A stretch of 64,000 bases of DNA from Streptomyces sp. SAI-127 (GTDB lineage Bacteria > Actinomycetota > Actinomycetes > Streptomycetales > Streptomycetaceae), in NCBI RefSeq assembly GCF_029894425.1, contig NZ_JARXYJ010000001.1:3534001-3598000 (forward strand), given 5' to 3'. The notes beneath the pieces are model-generated. The model made no database searches and was not told where the DNA came from. It saw only the letters and a program-made list of their open reading frames with translations. The first letter of the stretch is position 1. Every line of letters starts with the position of its first letter. The translations under genes and the position numbers were made by a program. This document shows, piece by piece, positions 18,678-27,748 of this stretch.

Positions 18678-20039
18678 ATGCCCGTGCGCCCCACCGCCGT
18701 ACTTCCCTCCCTGCTCGCCACCGCCCTCGCCGCATCCGCCCTCACCGCCTGCGGCGGCGGTTCCGGCAGCGATCCGGACACCGTGAAGGTCTCGTTCAAA
18801 CAGTCCACGGACAACTCGATCCACGTCATGGACGACTACCTCGCGGACATCAAGAAGCAGTTCGAGAAGGCGAACCCCGGCAAGAAGGTCGAGCTCGTCC
18901 CGATCAAGGCCCCGGACTCGGAGTACTACACCAAGCTGCAGCAGATGCTCCGCTCCGCGAAGACCGCGCCCGACCTGGTCTACGAGGACACCTTCCTCAT
19001 CAACTCCGACATCACCAGCGGGTACTTGAAGCCGCTCGACGCCTACCTCGCCAAATGGCCCGACTGGAACCGGTTCATCGACACCGCGAAGGCGGCCGCC
19101 AAGGCCGAGGACGGCAAGACGTACGGCGTCCCGGACGGCACGGACACCCGGGGGCTCTGGTACGACAAGGGGATCTTCGCCAAGGCCGGCCTGCCCGCCG
19201 ACTGGCAGCCGAAGACCTGGGACGAGGTCCTCGACGCCGCCCGCACCATCAAGCGCAGGGTCCCGGACGTCACGCCCCTCAACGTCTACACCGGCAAACC
19301 CGCCGGTGAGGCCGCCGCCATGCAGGGCTTCGAGATGCTGCTGTACGGGACCGAGGACCGTCTGTACGACGATGCCGCGAAGAAGTGGATCGCCGGCAGC
19401 CAGGGCTTCGAGGACGCCCTCTCCTTCGTCGAGACGGTCTACCGGGAGAAGCTCGGCCCGGACGTCTCCACCGCCCTCGACCCCAACATCCAGACCATCG
19501 TCCGGGGCGACCTGCTGCCCAAGGGCAAGCTCGGCATCAACCTCGACGGCTCCTGGCTCCCGCAGGACTGGCTGCCCGGCAGCGGACACGAATGGCCCGA
19601 GTGGTCGAGCAGGCTGGGGCTCGCGTACATGCCGACCCAGCACGGTCAGGCCCCCGGCAAGGTGAGCATGTCCGGCGGCTGGACCTGGGCCGTCCCCGCC
19701 AAGGCCGCCAACCCCGATCTCGCCTTCGACTTCATCCGGACGATGCAGACCAAGGCCAACGCCCAGAAGTGGTACGTCGCCAACTCGGGCATCTCCGTAC
19801 GCGAGGACGTGGCCGCGGACCCCGCCTACGCCAGGGCCCAGCCCGGCATCAAGTTCTTCACCGACCTGGTCGCCAGCACCCACTACCGGCCCGCCTATCC
19901 GGCGTATCCGAAGGTCTCCACCGCGATCCAGGAGGCGATGGAGGGTGTGACGACCGGTGACGCCTCCGTCGAGGAGGCGGCCGGGAACTACGACGACTCG
20001 CTCAAGGAGGCCACGGACGACCAAGTGATCGAAAAGTGA
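18678..20039 (+). CDS. ABC sugar importer, substrate-binding lipoprotein
   Basis: 453 residues, family 1 extracellular binding protein. The lipoprotein signal ends LAASALTAC|GGGSG. Mature-protein features include SVDNSIHVMDDYL-type N-lobe sequence (here KQSTDNSIHVMDDYL), EDTFLINSDI and GKLGINLDGSWLPQDW. The ATG follows TAGGAGG. It delivers an unidentified sugar or oligosaccharide to the two permeases; its stop overlaps the next GTG (GTGA). No ATPase gene is present, as is common in Streptomyces importers energised by the shared MsiK ATPase. Confidence 0.92.
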   Translation: MPVRPTAVLPSLLATALAASALTACGGGSGSDPDTVKVSFKQSTDNSIHVMDDYLADIKKQFEKANPGKKVELVPIKAPDSEYYTKLQQMLRSAKTAPDLVYEDTFLINSDITSGYLKPLDAYLAKWPDWNRFIDTAKAAAKAEDGKTYGVPDGTDTRGLWYDKGIFAKAGLPADWQPKTWDEVLDAARTIKRRVPDVTPLNVYTGKPAGEAAAMQGFEMLLYGTEDRLYDDAAKKWIAGSQGFEDALSFVETVYREKLGPDVSTALDPNIQTIVRGDLLPKGKLGINLDGSWLPQDWLPGSGHEWPEWSSRLGLAYMPTQHGQAPGKVSMSGGWTWAVPAKAANPDLAFDFIRTMQTKANAQKWYVANSGISVREDVAADPAYARAQPGIKFFTDLVASTHYRPAYPAYPKVSTAIQEAMEGVTTGDASVEEAAGNYDDSLKEATDDQVIEK

Positions 20040-20896
20040 ACCGGCGCTCCCTGGCCCGCGCCCTCCCCGTCACGCCCGCGCTCGTCCTGCTGCTCCTCTT
20101 CCTCGCCGGACCCATCGCCTACTGCGCCTACATCGCCTTCACCGACCTGCAGTTGACCGGTCAGGCCGAGTCGTCCTTCGTCGGCTTCGAGAACTTCCGC
20201 ACGGCCTTCCAGGACGAGGAGTTCCTCAACGCCGTATGGCTGACGCTGGTGTTCACGGTCGTGTCGTCGCTGATCGGACAGAACACGCTGGGCCTGGCCC
20301 TAGCGGCGCTCATGCAGCGCGCCTCGAAGCCCGTGCGCACGCTCACCGGAGGCATCGTCATCACGGCGTGGGTGCTCCCGGAGGTCGTCGCGGGCTTCCT
20401 CCTCTACGCCTTCTTCCGCAAGGAGGGCACGCTGAACGCCCTGCTCGACCAGCTCCATCTCCCGTCCCAGAACTGGCTGTTCACCCTGCCCATCCTGGCG
20501 GTGTCCTTCGCGAACGTCTGGCGCGGCACCGCCTTCTCGATGCTGGTCTACACGGCGGCCCTGGGCGAGATCCCCAAGGAGATCACGGAGGCCGCCGAGG
20601 TCGACGGCGCCGGCGGCTGGCGCCGGACGTGGCACATCACCCTGCCGATGATCCGGCGCTCCATCGGCACGAACCTGATGCTCAACACCCTCCAGACGCT
20701 GTCGGTCTTCGGGCTGATCTGGGTGATGACGAGGGGCGGGCCGGGTGACAAGAGCCAGACCCTGCCCCTCTTCATGTACGAACAGGCCTTCCAGAACAGC
20801 ATGATCGGCTACGGCACCGCGGTGGCCCTGCTGCTGCTCCTGGTGGGGTCCGTCTTCTCCGTGGTCTACATGCGCCTGCTGCGGACGGAGGTCTGA
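20036..20896 (+). CDS. ABC sugar importer permease 1 (MalF type)
   Basis: 286 residues, six predicted helices starting ALVLLLLFLAGPIAYCAYIAF. The EAA loop EAAEVDGAGGWRRTWHITLPMI contacts the ATPase. The GTG start overlaps the binding-protein stop. It forms the heterodimeric membrane channel with the next gene. Confidence 0.93.
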   Translation: MNRRSLARALPVTPALVLLLLFLAGPIAYCAYIAFTDLQLTGQAESSFVGFENFRTAFQDEEFLNAVWLTLVFTVVSSLIGQNTLGLALAALMQRASKPVRTLTGGIVITAWVLPEVVAGFLLYAFFRKEGTLNALLDQLHLPSQNWLFTLPILAVSFANVWRGTAFSMLVYTAALGEIPKEITEAAEVDGAGGWRRTWHITLPMIRRSIGTNLMLNTLQTLSVFGLIWVMTRGGPGDKSQTLPLFMYEQAFQNSMIGYGTAVALLLLLVGSVFSVVYMRLLRTEV

Positions 20897-20898
20897 CC

Positions 20899-21741
20899 AT
20901 GGCCGTCCCGCACCTCGCCGACCGCCGCCGCAACCGCCGACTGGCCGCCGACGCGGGCCTGTTGGCGGTCGCCGCCGCGTTCGTGCTGCCGCTCGCCTGG
21001 GTCGTCCTCTCGGCCCTGGATCCGCACGCCGACCTGAGGGTGAAGGCCCCCGACGGCGTCACTCTCGAGAACTTCGACGCGATCCTGACCTCCGACATCA
21101 CCTTCACCCCGCTGCTCAACAGCCTGATCCTGTGCGGCGGGGCGACCCTGCTGACGGTGGTCTGCGCGGCCCTCGCGGCCTATCCCCTGTCCCGCTTCAG
21201 CTCCCGTCTCAACCGGCCGTTCCTGCTGTCGGTCCTCTTCGCCACCAGCCTGCCCATCACGGCGATCATGGTGCCGGTGTACGCGCTGTTCGTGCAGGTC
21301 GACCTGATCGACACCCTCCAGGGCACGATCCTCTTCTTCGCGGCCTCCCAACTCCCCTTCGCCATCTGGCTGATGAAGAACTTCATGGACGGCGTCCCGA
21401 AGGAACTGGAGGAGGCGGCCTGGACGGACGGTGCGGGCTCCCTCCAGTCGCTCACCCGGATCGTGCTGCCCCTCATGGGCCCCGGGGTCTCGGTCGTGAC
21501 CGTCTTCTCCTTCGTCATGATGTGGGGCAACTTCTTCGTGCCGTTCATGCTGCTGCTCACCCCGGACCAGATGCCGGCGTCCGTGAGCATCAACGAGTTC
21601 TTCGGCAACCGCGGGATGGTGGCCTACGGGCAGCTCGCCGCGTTCTCGATCGTCTACTCGACGCCGGTGATCCTGCTGTACGTGCTGATCGCGCGGCGGC
21701 TGGGCGGGGGGTTCGCACTGGGCGGGGCGGTCAAGGGGTGA
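20899..21741 (+). CDS. ABC sugar importer permease 2 (MalG type)
   Basis: 280 residues, helices from AGLLAVAAAFVLPLAWVVLSAL. The EAA loop is EEAAWTDGAGSLQSLTRIVLPL. The ATG begins two bases after the preceding TGA. Typical MalG-type partner permease; the operon appears to end here, six bases from the convergent oxidoreductase stop. Confidence 0.93.
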   Translation: MAVPHLADRRRNRRLAADAGLLAVAAAFVLPLAWVVLSALDPHADLRVKAPDGVTLENFDAILTSDITFTPLLNSLILCGGATLLTVVCAALAAYPLSRFSSRLNRPFLLSVLFATSLPITAIMVPVYALFVQVDLIDTLQGTILFFAASQLPFAIWLMKNFMDGVPKELEEAAWTDGAGSLQSLTRIVLPLMGPGVSVVTVFSFVMMWGNFFVPFMLLLTPDQMPASVSINEFFGNRGMVAYGQLAAFSIVYSTPVILLYVLIARRLGGGFALGGAVKG

Positions 21742-21747
21742 GCCGGC

Positions 21748-22203
21748 TCACGAAGGGAGCACCCCGGGCCGGAACGGCTCCACTCCCACGACCCTGCGCA
21801 CCCGCACCGGCTCGATCAGCAGCATCACCCGCCGCTCCCCCGCGAGCAGCCACGGATACCGCGCCTCGCCGATGTACTTCTGCGTGAGCCGGTCCATCGA
21901 GCGCTCCGCCTCCTCGCCCTCCACGAACCGCACCACCCGGCCCCGGATCTCGACCCGGTCGTAGGGGTTCTCGGGGTCGTGGTGGGAGAGGGAAACGTTC
22001 GGATTGCGCCGCAGGTTTTCCTCCTTCACACGTCCGATCGCCGTGTTGACCATGACGTACTCACCTTCGAGATCCGCCCACATGGGCGAGACCTGCGGCG
22101 CTCCGTCCGGGCCGACGGTCGCCAGATGCCAGAAGTTCGGCGCCAGCAACCGCTCGCGAATATGCCCCTCTACCTTGCCATTCACTTCGTACACGAAGAT
22201 CAC
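21748..22203 (-). CDS. PPOX-class F420/FMN-dependent oxidoreductase
   Basis: Up to 151 residues, split-barrel flavin/deazaflavin fold: FWHLATVGPDGAPQVSPMWADLEGEYVMVNT, then KEENLRRNPNVSLSHHDPENPY. Members reduce small molecules with F420H2 or bind FMN or heme; the substrate is unknown. The start is uncertain. GTG 22203 is only two bases from AGAGG; the next in-frame GTGs, three (VYEVNG) and six (VNGKVE) codons on, are better spaced. Divergent from the XRE regulator. Confidence 0.82.
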   Translation of the reverse strand: MIFVYEVNGKVEGHIRERLLAPNFWHLATVGPDGAPQVSPMWADLEGEYVMVNTAIGRVKEENLRRNPNVSLSHHDPENPYDRVEIRGRVVRFVEGEEAERSMDRLTQKYIGEARYPWLLAGERRVMLLIEPVRVRRVVGVEPFRPGVLPS

Positions 22204-22381
22204 ACCTCTTTCCGGCCACCCGTCCGGGCACCCGGCGCCATCCTTGCCACCGCGCCCGCACCGCCGACAGACGATCTTCGGCCAGCCCGAACGCGCAGCC
22301 GAAACCGTAGATTCCTACAATCCGTGTTCCTGGCCGAACAGACCGTAGTCACGGGACGACCGCTTCCCTAACTTGTGGGCC

Positions 22382-23086
22382 GTGCGCCGACCCCCAGCCC
22401 TGCCGAACCAGCCCGGACCGCCCTTCGACAACCTCACCGCCCGCAGACTCCGTGTCGCTCTCGGCATGGGGCCCGAGCACGTGGCCTACGGGCTGCGTGT
22501 CTCGTACGGGCTCCCCTACGTCACCCCGGATCTCGTCGTCGCCTGGGAGCGCGGGATCGTCTGCCCCACCAGTCCGGAACTCACCGCTCTCGCGGGCGTG
22601 TTGTGGTGCTCGCCCGGTGAACTCATCGGCCGTCCCCGCACCCTGCGCGAGCACCGCGTCGCGCGCGGCATCGCCCCCGAGGACGTCGCCCGTGCCGTGG
22701 GGCTCGAACTGCTCACCTACCTCGGCATGGAGGAGCACGACGAGTGGCGCGGCACCGACCGCCAGTCCGCCGCTCTCGCCGAGCTGCTGGAGCTGAACCT
22801 GCCGGACTTCGTCGCCGTCACGGGACGCGAGAAGCGGCTCGCCGAGTGTCTGCGCGGCGCGGTCGGCACCCGCTGGCAGGCCTACGTCCGTCAGGTGGCG
22901 AAGATCGTGCCCCTGGACCGGCGGCTGGTGGAGGAGACCCTCATGGATCTGCACCGGCAGTACCAGGGGCAGATGGTGTCCACCCTGAGCTGGGGCGGGG
23001 GCGGCGAGCGCGCCGGCGAGGCCGGCCAGGAGTTCCTGGACGAGATCGTGGAGCGGTTCTGGGAGGCGGTCGAGAGACGGCCGTAG
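22382..23086 (+). CDS. XRE-type helix-turn-helix regulator
   Basis: 234 residues. Two HTH-like units can be seen: TARRLRVALGMGPEHVAYGLRVSYG...VVAWERGI with SPELTALAGVLWCSPGELIG, and a second TLREHRVARGIAPEDVARAVGL. The C-terminal half is helical without a recognised domain. GTG 22382 is preferred over TTG 22373 because a TAACTT -10-like hexamer (22367-22372) ends nine bases before it, which suggests a leaderless transcript. Targets unknown. Confidence 0.75.
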   Translation: MRRPPALPNQPGPPFDNLTARRLRVALGMGPEHVAYGLRVSYGLPYVTPDLVVAWERGIVCPTSPELTALAGVLWCSPGELIGRPRTLREHRVARGIAPEDVARAVGLELLTYLGMEEHDEWRGTDRQSAALAELLELNLPDFVAVTGREKRLAECLRGAVGTRWQAYVRQVAKIVPLDRRLVEETLMDLHRQYQGQMVSTLSWGGGGERAGEAGQEFLDEIVERFWEAVERRP

Positions 23087-23110
23087 AACAGCGACCGCCC
23101 GGACGAATGC

Positions 23111-24136
23111 CTAGAAGACCGACTCCGCCTCGTCCATCCGGTCCTTCGGGACCGTCTTCAGCTCGGTGACCGCCTCGGCGAGCGGCACCATCACGATCTC
23201 GGTGCCCTTGAGCGCGGTCATTCTGCCGAACTGGCCCCGGTGCGCGGCCTCCACCGCGTGCCAGCCGAAGCGGGTGGCGAGGACCCTGTCGTACGCGGTG
23301 GGCACGCCGCCGCGCTGCACATGCCCGAGGATGACCGGCTTGGCCTCCTTGCCGAGCCGGCGCTCGAGCTCGTACGCCAGGGCCGTGCCGATGCCCTGGA
23401 AGCGCTCGTGGCCGAACTGGTCGATCTCGCCGTGGCCGTAGTCCATGCTGCCCTCGGCGGGGTGGGCGCCCTCGGCGACGCAGACGACCGCGAACTTCTT
23501 GCCGCGGGCGAAGCGCTCCTCGACCATCTTGACCAGGTCGGCCGGGTCGAAGGGGCGCTCGGGCAGGCAGATGCCGTGGGCGCCGGCGGCCATGCCGGAC
23601 TCCAGGGCGATCCAGCCCGCGTGCCGGCCCATGACCTCGACGACCATCACGCGCTGGTGGGACTCGGCGGTGGTCTTGAGGCGGTCCATGGCCTCGGTGG
23701 CGACTCCGACCGCGGTGTCGAAGCCGAAGGTGCGGTCGGTGGAGGAGATGTCGTTGTCGATCGTCTTCGGGACGCCGACGACCGGGAGACCGGCGTCGAA
23801 GAGCATGCGGGCGGCCGTGAGGGTGCCCTCGCCGCCGATCGGGATCAGCGCGTCGATGCCGAACTCGTGGATCATGTCGGAGGCGCTCTCGCACGCCTCG
23901 CGCAGCCGGTCGCGCTCCAGGCGAGAGGAGCCGAGGATGGTGCCGCCGCGGGCCAGGATGCCGCTGACGCTGTCCAGGTCGAGGGCGCGGTAGCGGCCGT
24001 CCAGGAGGCCGGAGTAGCCGTCCTCGAAGCCGATGACCTCGTCGCCGTAATTGTCGACCGCGCGGTGCACGACCGACCGGATCACTGCGTTCAGACCAGG
24101 GCAGTCGCCGCCTGCGGTGAGAACTCCGATACGCAT
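23111..24136 (-). CDS. pfkA: 6-phosphofructokinase
   Basis: Phosphorylates fructose 6-phosphate in glycolysis. 341 residues, a typical actinobacterial length. Nucleotide and sugar motifs: MRIGVLTAGGDCPGLNAVIR, PIGGEGTLTAARML, PKTIDNDISSTDRTFGF, VEVMGRHAGWIAL and GHVQRGG. GGEGT in place of GGDD argues for ATP rather than pyrophosphate as donor. The ATG at 24136 follows GGAG; the open frame extends upstream without a site. It is divergent from pta-ackA, sharing a 197-bp promoter region. Confidence 0.95.
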   Translation of the reverse strand: MRIGVLTAGGDCPGLNAVIRSVVHRAVDNYGDEVIGFEDGYSGLLDGRYRALDLDSVSGILARGGTILGSSRLERDRLREACESASDMIHEFGIDALIPIGGEGTLTAARMLFDAGLPVVGVPKTIDNDISSTDRTFGFDTAVGVATEAMDRLKTTAESHQRVMVVEVMGRHAGWIALESGMAAGAHGICLPERPFDPADLVKMVEERFARGKKFAVVCVAEGAHPAEGSMDYGHGEIDQFGHERFQGIGTALAYELERRLGKEAKPVILGHVQRGGVPTAYDRVLATRFGWHAVEAAHRGQFGRMTALKGTEIVMVPLAEAVTELKTVPKDRMDEAESVF

Positions 24137-24197
24137 CGTGCTGTGTCTCCTGCTCGCTGTTGATACCGGTGAGCCAAATCCGATTGTTTCACGTCCC

Positions 24198-24221
24198 GCA
24201 CGGGGTCGTCGCACCCCGTGC
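24198..24221. promoter_or_regulatory. Inverted repeat between pfkA and pta
   Basis: GCACGGGGT-N6-ACCCCGTGC, perfect 9-bp arms, 62 bp upstream of pfkA and 113 bp upstream of pta in the divergent gap. It could be an operator serving both carbon-flux units, or an RNA hairpin. Role inferred. Confidence 0.45.
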
Positions 24222-24333
24222 TGCCGGGCGCTTTATCCATCGTCCGGGGTATTGTCAAGAGGGTTTCCGCTCACCTCGGTGGGCGATTTTCATGACAGCG
24301 ACTTTTCCGAAGGCGACGGAACGGAGATCACGC

Positions 24334-26433
24334 GTGACCCGCAGCGTGTACGTGACCGGGATCGACCGCGGCGACGGCCGCCAGGTCGTCGAACTGGGGG
24401 TCATGGAGCTGCTGACCCGCCAGGTCGACCGGGTGGGGGTGTTCAGGCCGCTGGTGCACCACAGTCCCGACCGGCTCTTCGAGCTGCTGCGCGCCCGCTA
24501 CCGGCTCACCCAGGACCCGGCCACCGTCTACGGCCTCGACTACCACGAGGCCTCCGCGCTGCAGGCCGAGCGGGGCACCGACGAGCTGGTCTCCACCCTG
24601 GTCGACCGCTTCCACCTGGTGGCCCGCGACTACGACGTCGTCCTGGTCCTCGGCACCGACTTCGCCGACACCCAGCTCCCGGACGAGCTCTCCCTCAACG
24701 CCCGGCTGGCCAACGAGTTCGGCGCCTCCGTGATCCCGGTCGTGGGCGGTCGGGGGCAGGCCGCCGAGTCGGTGCTCGCCGAGACCCGCAACGCCTACCG
24801 GGCCTACGAAGGCCTGGGCTGCGACGTCCTCGCCATGGTCACCAACCGGGTGGCCCGGGAGGACCGGGACGAGATCGCCGCGCGGCTCTCGGGCCGGATG
24901 CCCGTGCCCTGTTACGTCGTGCCGGACGAGCCCGCCCTGGCCGCGCCGACCGTCGCCCAGATCGGACAGGCCCTCGGTGCCCGGGTGGTCCTCGGCGACG
25001 ACTCCGGGCTCGCCCGGGACGCCCTGGACTTCGTCTTCGGCGGCGCGATGCTGCCGAACTTCCTGAAGGCCCTGACCCCGGGCTGCCTGGTGGTCACCCC
25101 GGGCGACCGCGCGGACCTGGTCGTCGGCTCGCTCGCCGCGCACAGCGCCGGCACCCCGCCGATAGCCGGTGTGCTGCTCACCCTGAACGAGGTCCCGGGC
25201 GACGACGTCCTCACCCTCGCCGCCCGTCTGGCCCCCGGCACCCCGGTGCTCTCGGTGGCCGGCACCAGCTTCCCCACCGCCGCCGAACTCTTCGCGCTGG
25301 AAGGGAAACTGAACGCGGCCACGCCCCGCAAGGCGGAGACCGCGCTCGGTCTCTTCGAGCGGTACGCCGACACCGCCGACCTCGCCCGCCGGGTCTCCGC
25401 GCCGAGCAGCGACCGCCTCACCCCGATGATGTTCGAGCACAAGCTCCTGGAGACGGCCCGCTCCGACAAGCGCCGTGTCGTCCTGCCCGAGGGCACCGAG
25501 CCGCGCGTCCTGCACGCCGCCGAGGTCCTGTTGCGCCGGGGCGTGTGCGACCTCACCCTGCTCGGTCCGGTCGACCAGATCCGCAAGAAGGCCGCCGACC
25601 TCGGCATCGACCTCGGCGACTGCCAGTTGATCGACCCGGCGACCTCCGAACTGCGCGACGCCTTCGCCGAGAAGTACGCGGCGCTCAGGGCCCACAGGGG
25701 CGTCACGGTGGAGCTGGCCTACGACGTCGTCTCCGACGTGAACTACTTCGGCACCCTGATGGTCCAGGAGGGCCTCGCCGACGGCATGGTGTCCGGTTCG
25801 GTGCACTCCACGGCGGCGACCATCCGTCCCGCCTTCGAGATCATCAAGACGAAGCCGGACGCCGACATCGTCTCGTCGGTCTTCTTCATGTGCCTCACCG
25901 ACAAGGTGCTGGTGTACGGCGACTGTGCCGTGAACCCCGACCCCGACGCCGTGCAGCTCGCCGACATCGCCATCCAGTCGGCCGCGACCGCCGAGCAGTT
26001 CGGCGTGGAGCCGCGGATCGCGATGCTGTCGTACTCCACCGGTACCTCGGGCTCGGGCGCCGACGTCGACAAGGTGCGCGAGGCCACCGAGCTGGTACGG
26101 CAGCGGCGGCCCGACCTCAAGATCGAGGGGCCGATCCAGTACGACGCGGCCGTCGAGCCGACCGTGGCTCAGACCAAGCTGCCGGGCTCCGAAGTCGCGG
26201 GCCAGGCCAGCGTGTTGATCTTCCCCGACCTCAACACCGGCAACAACACCTACAAGGCCGTGCAGCGTTCGGCCGGCGCGATCGCCGTCGGGCCGGTGCT
26301 CCAGGGGCTGCGCAAGCCCGTCAACGACCTGTCCCGGGGCGCCCTCGTCTCGGACATCGTCAACACCGTCGCCATCACGGCGATCCAGGCCCAGATCCCG
26401 ACCCTCGCGACAGAAAAGGCCACTGCCCAGTGA
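24334..26433 (+). CDS. pta: Phosphate acetyltransferase (long form)
   Basis: Converts acetyl-CoA and phosphate to acetyl phosphate. 699 residues, the long three-domain form: an N-terminal BioD/DRTGG-type P-loop-like region (RSVYVTGIDRGDGRQVVELG), a DRTGG-like middle, and a C-terminal catalytic PTA_PTB domain (FEHKLLETARSDKRRVVLPEG, YFGTLMVQEGLADGMVSGSVH, FPDLNTGNNTYKAVQRSAGA). The GTG at 24334 follows GGAG by seven bases; an ATG at 24291 is a weaker option. Its stop overlaps the ackA GTG, so the two are one operon. Confidence 0.95.
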   Translation: MTRSVYVTGIDRGDGRQVVELGVMELLTRQVDRVGVFRPLVHHSPDRLFELLRARYRLTQDPATVYGLDYHEASALQAERGTDELVSTLVDRFHLVARDYDVVLVLGTDFADTQLPDELSLNARLANEFGASVIPVVGGRGQAAESVLAETRNAYRAYEGLGCDVLAMVTNRVAREDRDEIAARLSGRMPVPCYVVPDEPALAAPTVAQIGQALGARVVLGDDSGLARDALDFVFGGAMLPNFLKALTPGCLVVTPGDRADLVVGSLAAHSAGTPPIAGVLLTLNEVPGDDVLTLAARLAPGTPVLSVAGTSFPTAAELFALEGKLNAATPRKAETALGLFERYADTADLARRVSAPSSDRLTPMMFEHKLLETARSDKRRVVLPEGTEPRVLHAAEVLLRRGVCDLTLLGPVDQIRKKAADLGIDLGDCQLIDPATSELRDAFAEKYAALRAHRGVTVELAYDVVSDVNYFGTLMVQEGLADGMVSGSVHSTAATIRPAFEIIKTKPDADIVSSVFFMCLTDKVLVYGDCAVNPDPDAVQLADIAIQSAATAEQFGVEPRIAMLSYSTGTSGSGADVDKVREATELVRQRRPDLKIEGPIQYDAAVEPTVAQTKLPGSEVAGQASVLIFPDLNTGNNTYKAVQRSAGAIAVGPVLQGLRKPVNDLSRGALVSDIVNTVAITAIQAQIPTLATEKATAQ

Positions 26434-27632
26434 GCGCCACCCGCGTCCTCGTCCTCAACTCCGGCTCCTCCTCGGTGAAGTACCAGCTGCTCGACATGCG
26501 GGACAGCAGCCGGCTCGCGGTGGGGCTCGTCGAGCGCATCGGTGAGGAGGGCTCCCGTCTCAAGCACACGCCCCAGGGGGGCGAGTCCCGTGAGTGGACC
26601 GGCCCGATCGCCGATCACGACGCCGCGCTGAAGGCCGTGGCCGAGGAACTGTCGAAGGACGGGCTCGGCCTCGACTCCCCCGAGCTGGCCGCGATAGGCC
26701 ACCGCGTGGTGCACGGCGGCAAGACGTTCACCGAACCGACGGTGATCGACGAGGCCGTGCTCGCCGAGATCGAGCGGCTGATCCCGGTCGCCCCGCTGCA
26801 CAACCCGGCCAACCTCACCGGCATCCGCACCGCGCGGGCGCTGCGCCCGGACCTGCCCCAGGTCGCCGTCTTCGACACCGCGTTCCACACCACGATGCCT
26901 GAGTCGGCCGCGCGCTACGCGATCGACGTGGAGACCGCCGACGCGCACCGCATCCGGCGCTACGGCTTCCACGGCACCTCGCACGCGTACGTGTCCCGGG
27001 CGACCGCGAAGCTGCTGGGCAAGGCGCCCGAGGACGTCAACGTGATCGTGCTGCACCTGGGCAACGGCGCGAGCGCCTCCGCGGTCCGGGGCGGCAGGTG
27101 CGTGGACACCTCCATGGGGCTGACGCCTTTGGAGGGACTCGTGATGGGTACGCGCTCCGGAGACACCGATCCGGCCGTCATCTTCCATTTGGCGCGCGTT
27201 GGCAGAATGTCCATCGACGAAATCGACACTCTTCTCAACAAGAAGAGCGGACTGGTCGGCCTCTGCGGTGACAACGACATGCGGGAGATTCGGCGCCGGA
27301 TCGACGAGGGCGACGAGCAGGCCGAGCTCGCCTTCGACATCTACATTCACCGTCTGAAGAAGTACATCGGCGCCTATTACGCCGTTCTCGGTACGGTGGA
27401 CGCGATCGCGTTCACCGCCGGGGTCGGCGAGAACGCGGCGCCGGTGCGGGAGGCCGCCGTGGCGGGCCTGGAGACCCTGGGCCCGGCGGTGGACCGCGAG
27501 CTCAACGCCGTACGGAGCGACGAACCGCGGCTGATCTCGCCCGCCGACGCACGGGTGAAGGTCGCCGTGGTGCCGACCGACGAGGAACTGGAAATCGCGA
27601 CGCAGACCTACGCACTGGTCGCGCGGCATTGA
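26430..27632 (+). CDS. ackA: Acetate kinase
   Basis: Interconverts acetyl phosphate + ADP and acetate + ATP. 400 residues, ASKHA fold: RVLVLNSGSSSVKYQL, HRVVHGGKTFTEP, VFDTAFHTTMPE, RRYGFHGTSHAYVS, LHLGNGASASAVRGGRCVDTS and GVGENA. The GTG overlaps the pta stop (GTGA). Overflow acetate or propionate metabolism pathway. Confidence 0.97.
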   Translation: MSATRVLVLNSGSSSVKYQLLDMRDSSRLAVGLVERIGEEGSRLKHTPQGGESREWTGPIADHDAALKAVAEELSKDGLGLDSPELAAIGHRVVHGGKTFTEPTVIDEAVLAEIERLIPVAPLHNPANLTGIRTARALRPDLPQVAVFDTAFHTTMPESAARYAIDVETADAHRIRRYGFHGTSHAYVSRATAKLLGKAPEDVNVIVLHLGNGASASAVRGGRCVDTSMGLTPLEGLVMGTRSGDTDPAVIFHLARVGRMSIDEIDTLLNKKSGLVGLCGDNDMREIRRRIDEGDEQAELAFDIYIHRLKKYIGAYYAVLGTVDAIAFTAGVGENAAPVREAAVAGLETLGPAVDRELNAVRSDEPRLISPADARVKVAVVPTDEELEIATQTYALVARH

Positions 27633-27708
27633 TTTGCGGCTCCCCCGCGTGGCGACTGAGCGGTAACCCAGCTGAGCGACGTTCCGCCCATTTGTATCTT
27701 CCGCCAGA

Positions 27709-27742
27709 CGGAATATTCCGCAGCGAAACAAACCGATAGGAT
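27709..27742 (+). promoter_or_regulatory. pyk promoter with palindrome, leaderless
   Basis: -10 TAGGAT (27737-27742) ends six bases before the pyk ATG, placing the transcript start on the ATG itself. The perfect 12-bp palindrome CGGAATATTCCG (27709-27720) occupies the -35 position, so a bound protein would block or recruit polymerase. No TTGAC-like -35 is visible. Confidence 0.6.
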
Positions 27743-27748
27743 CGCCCC

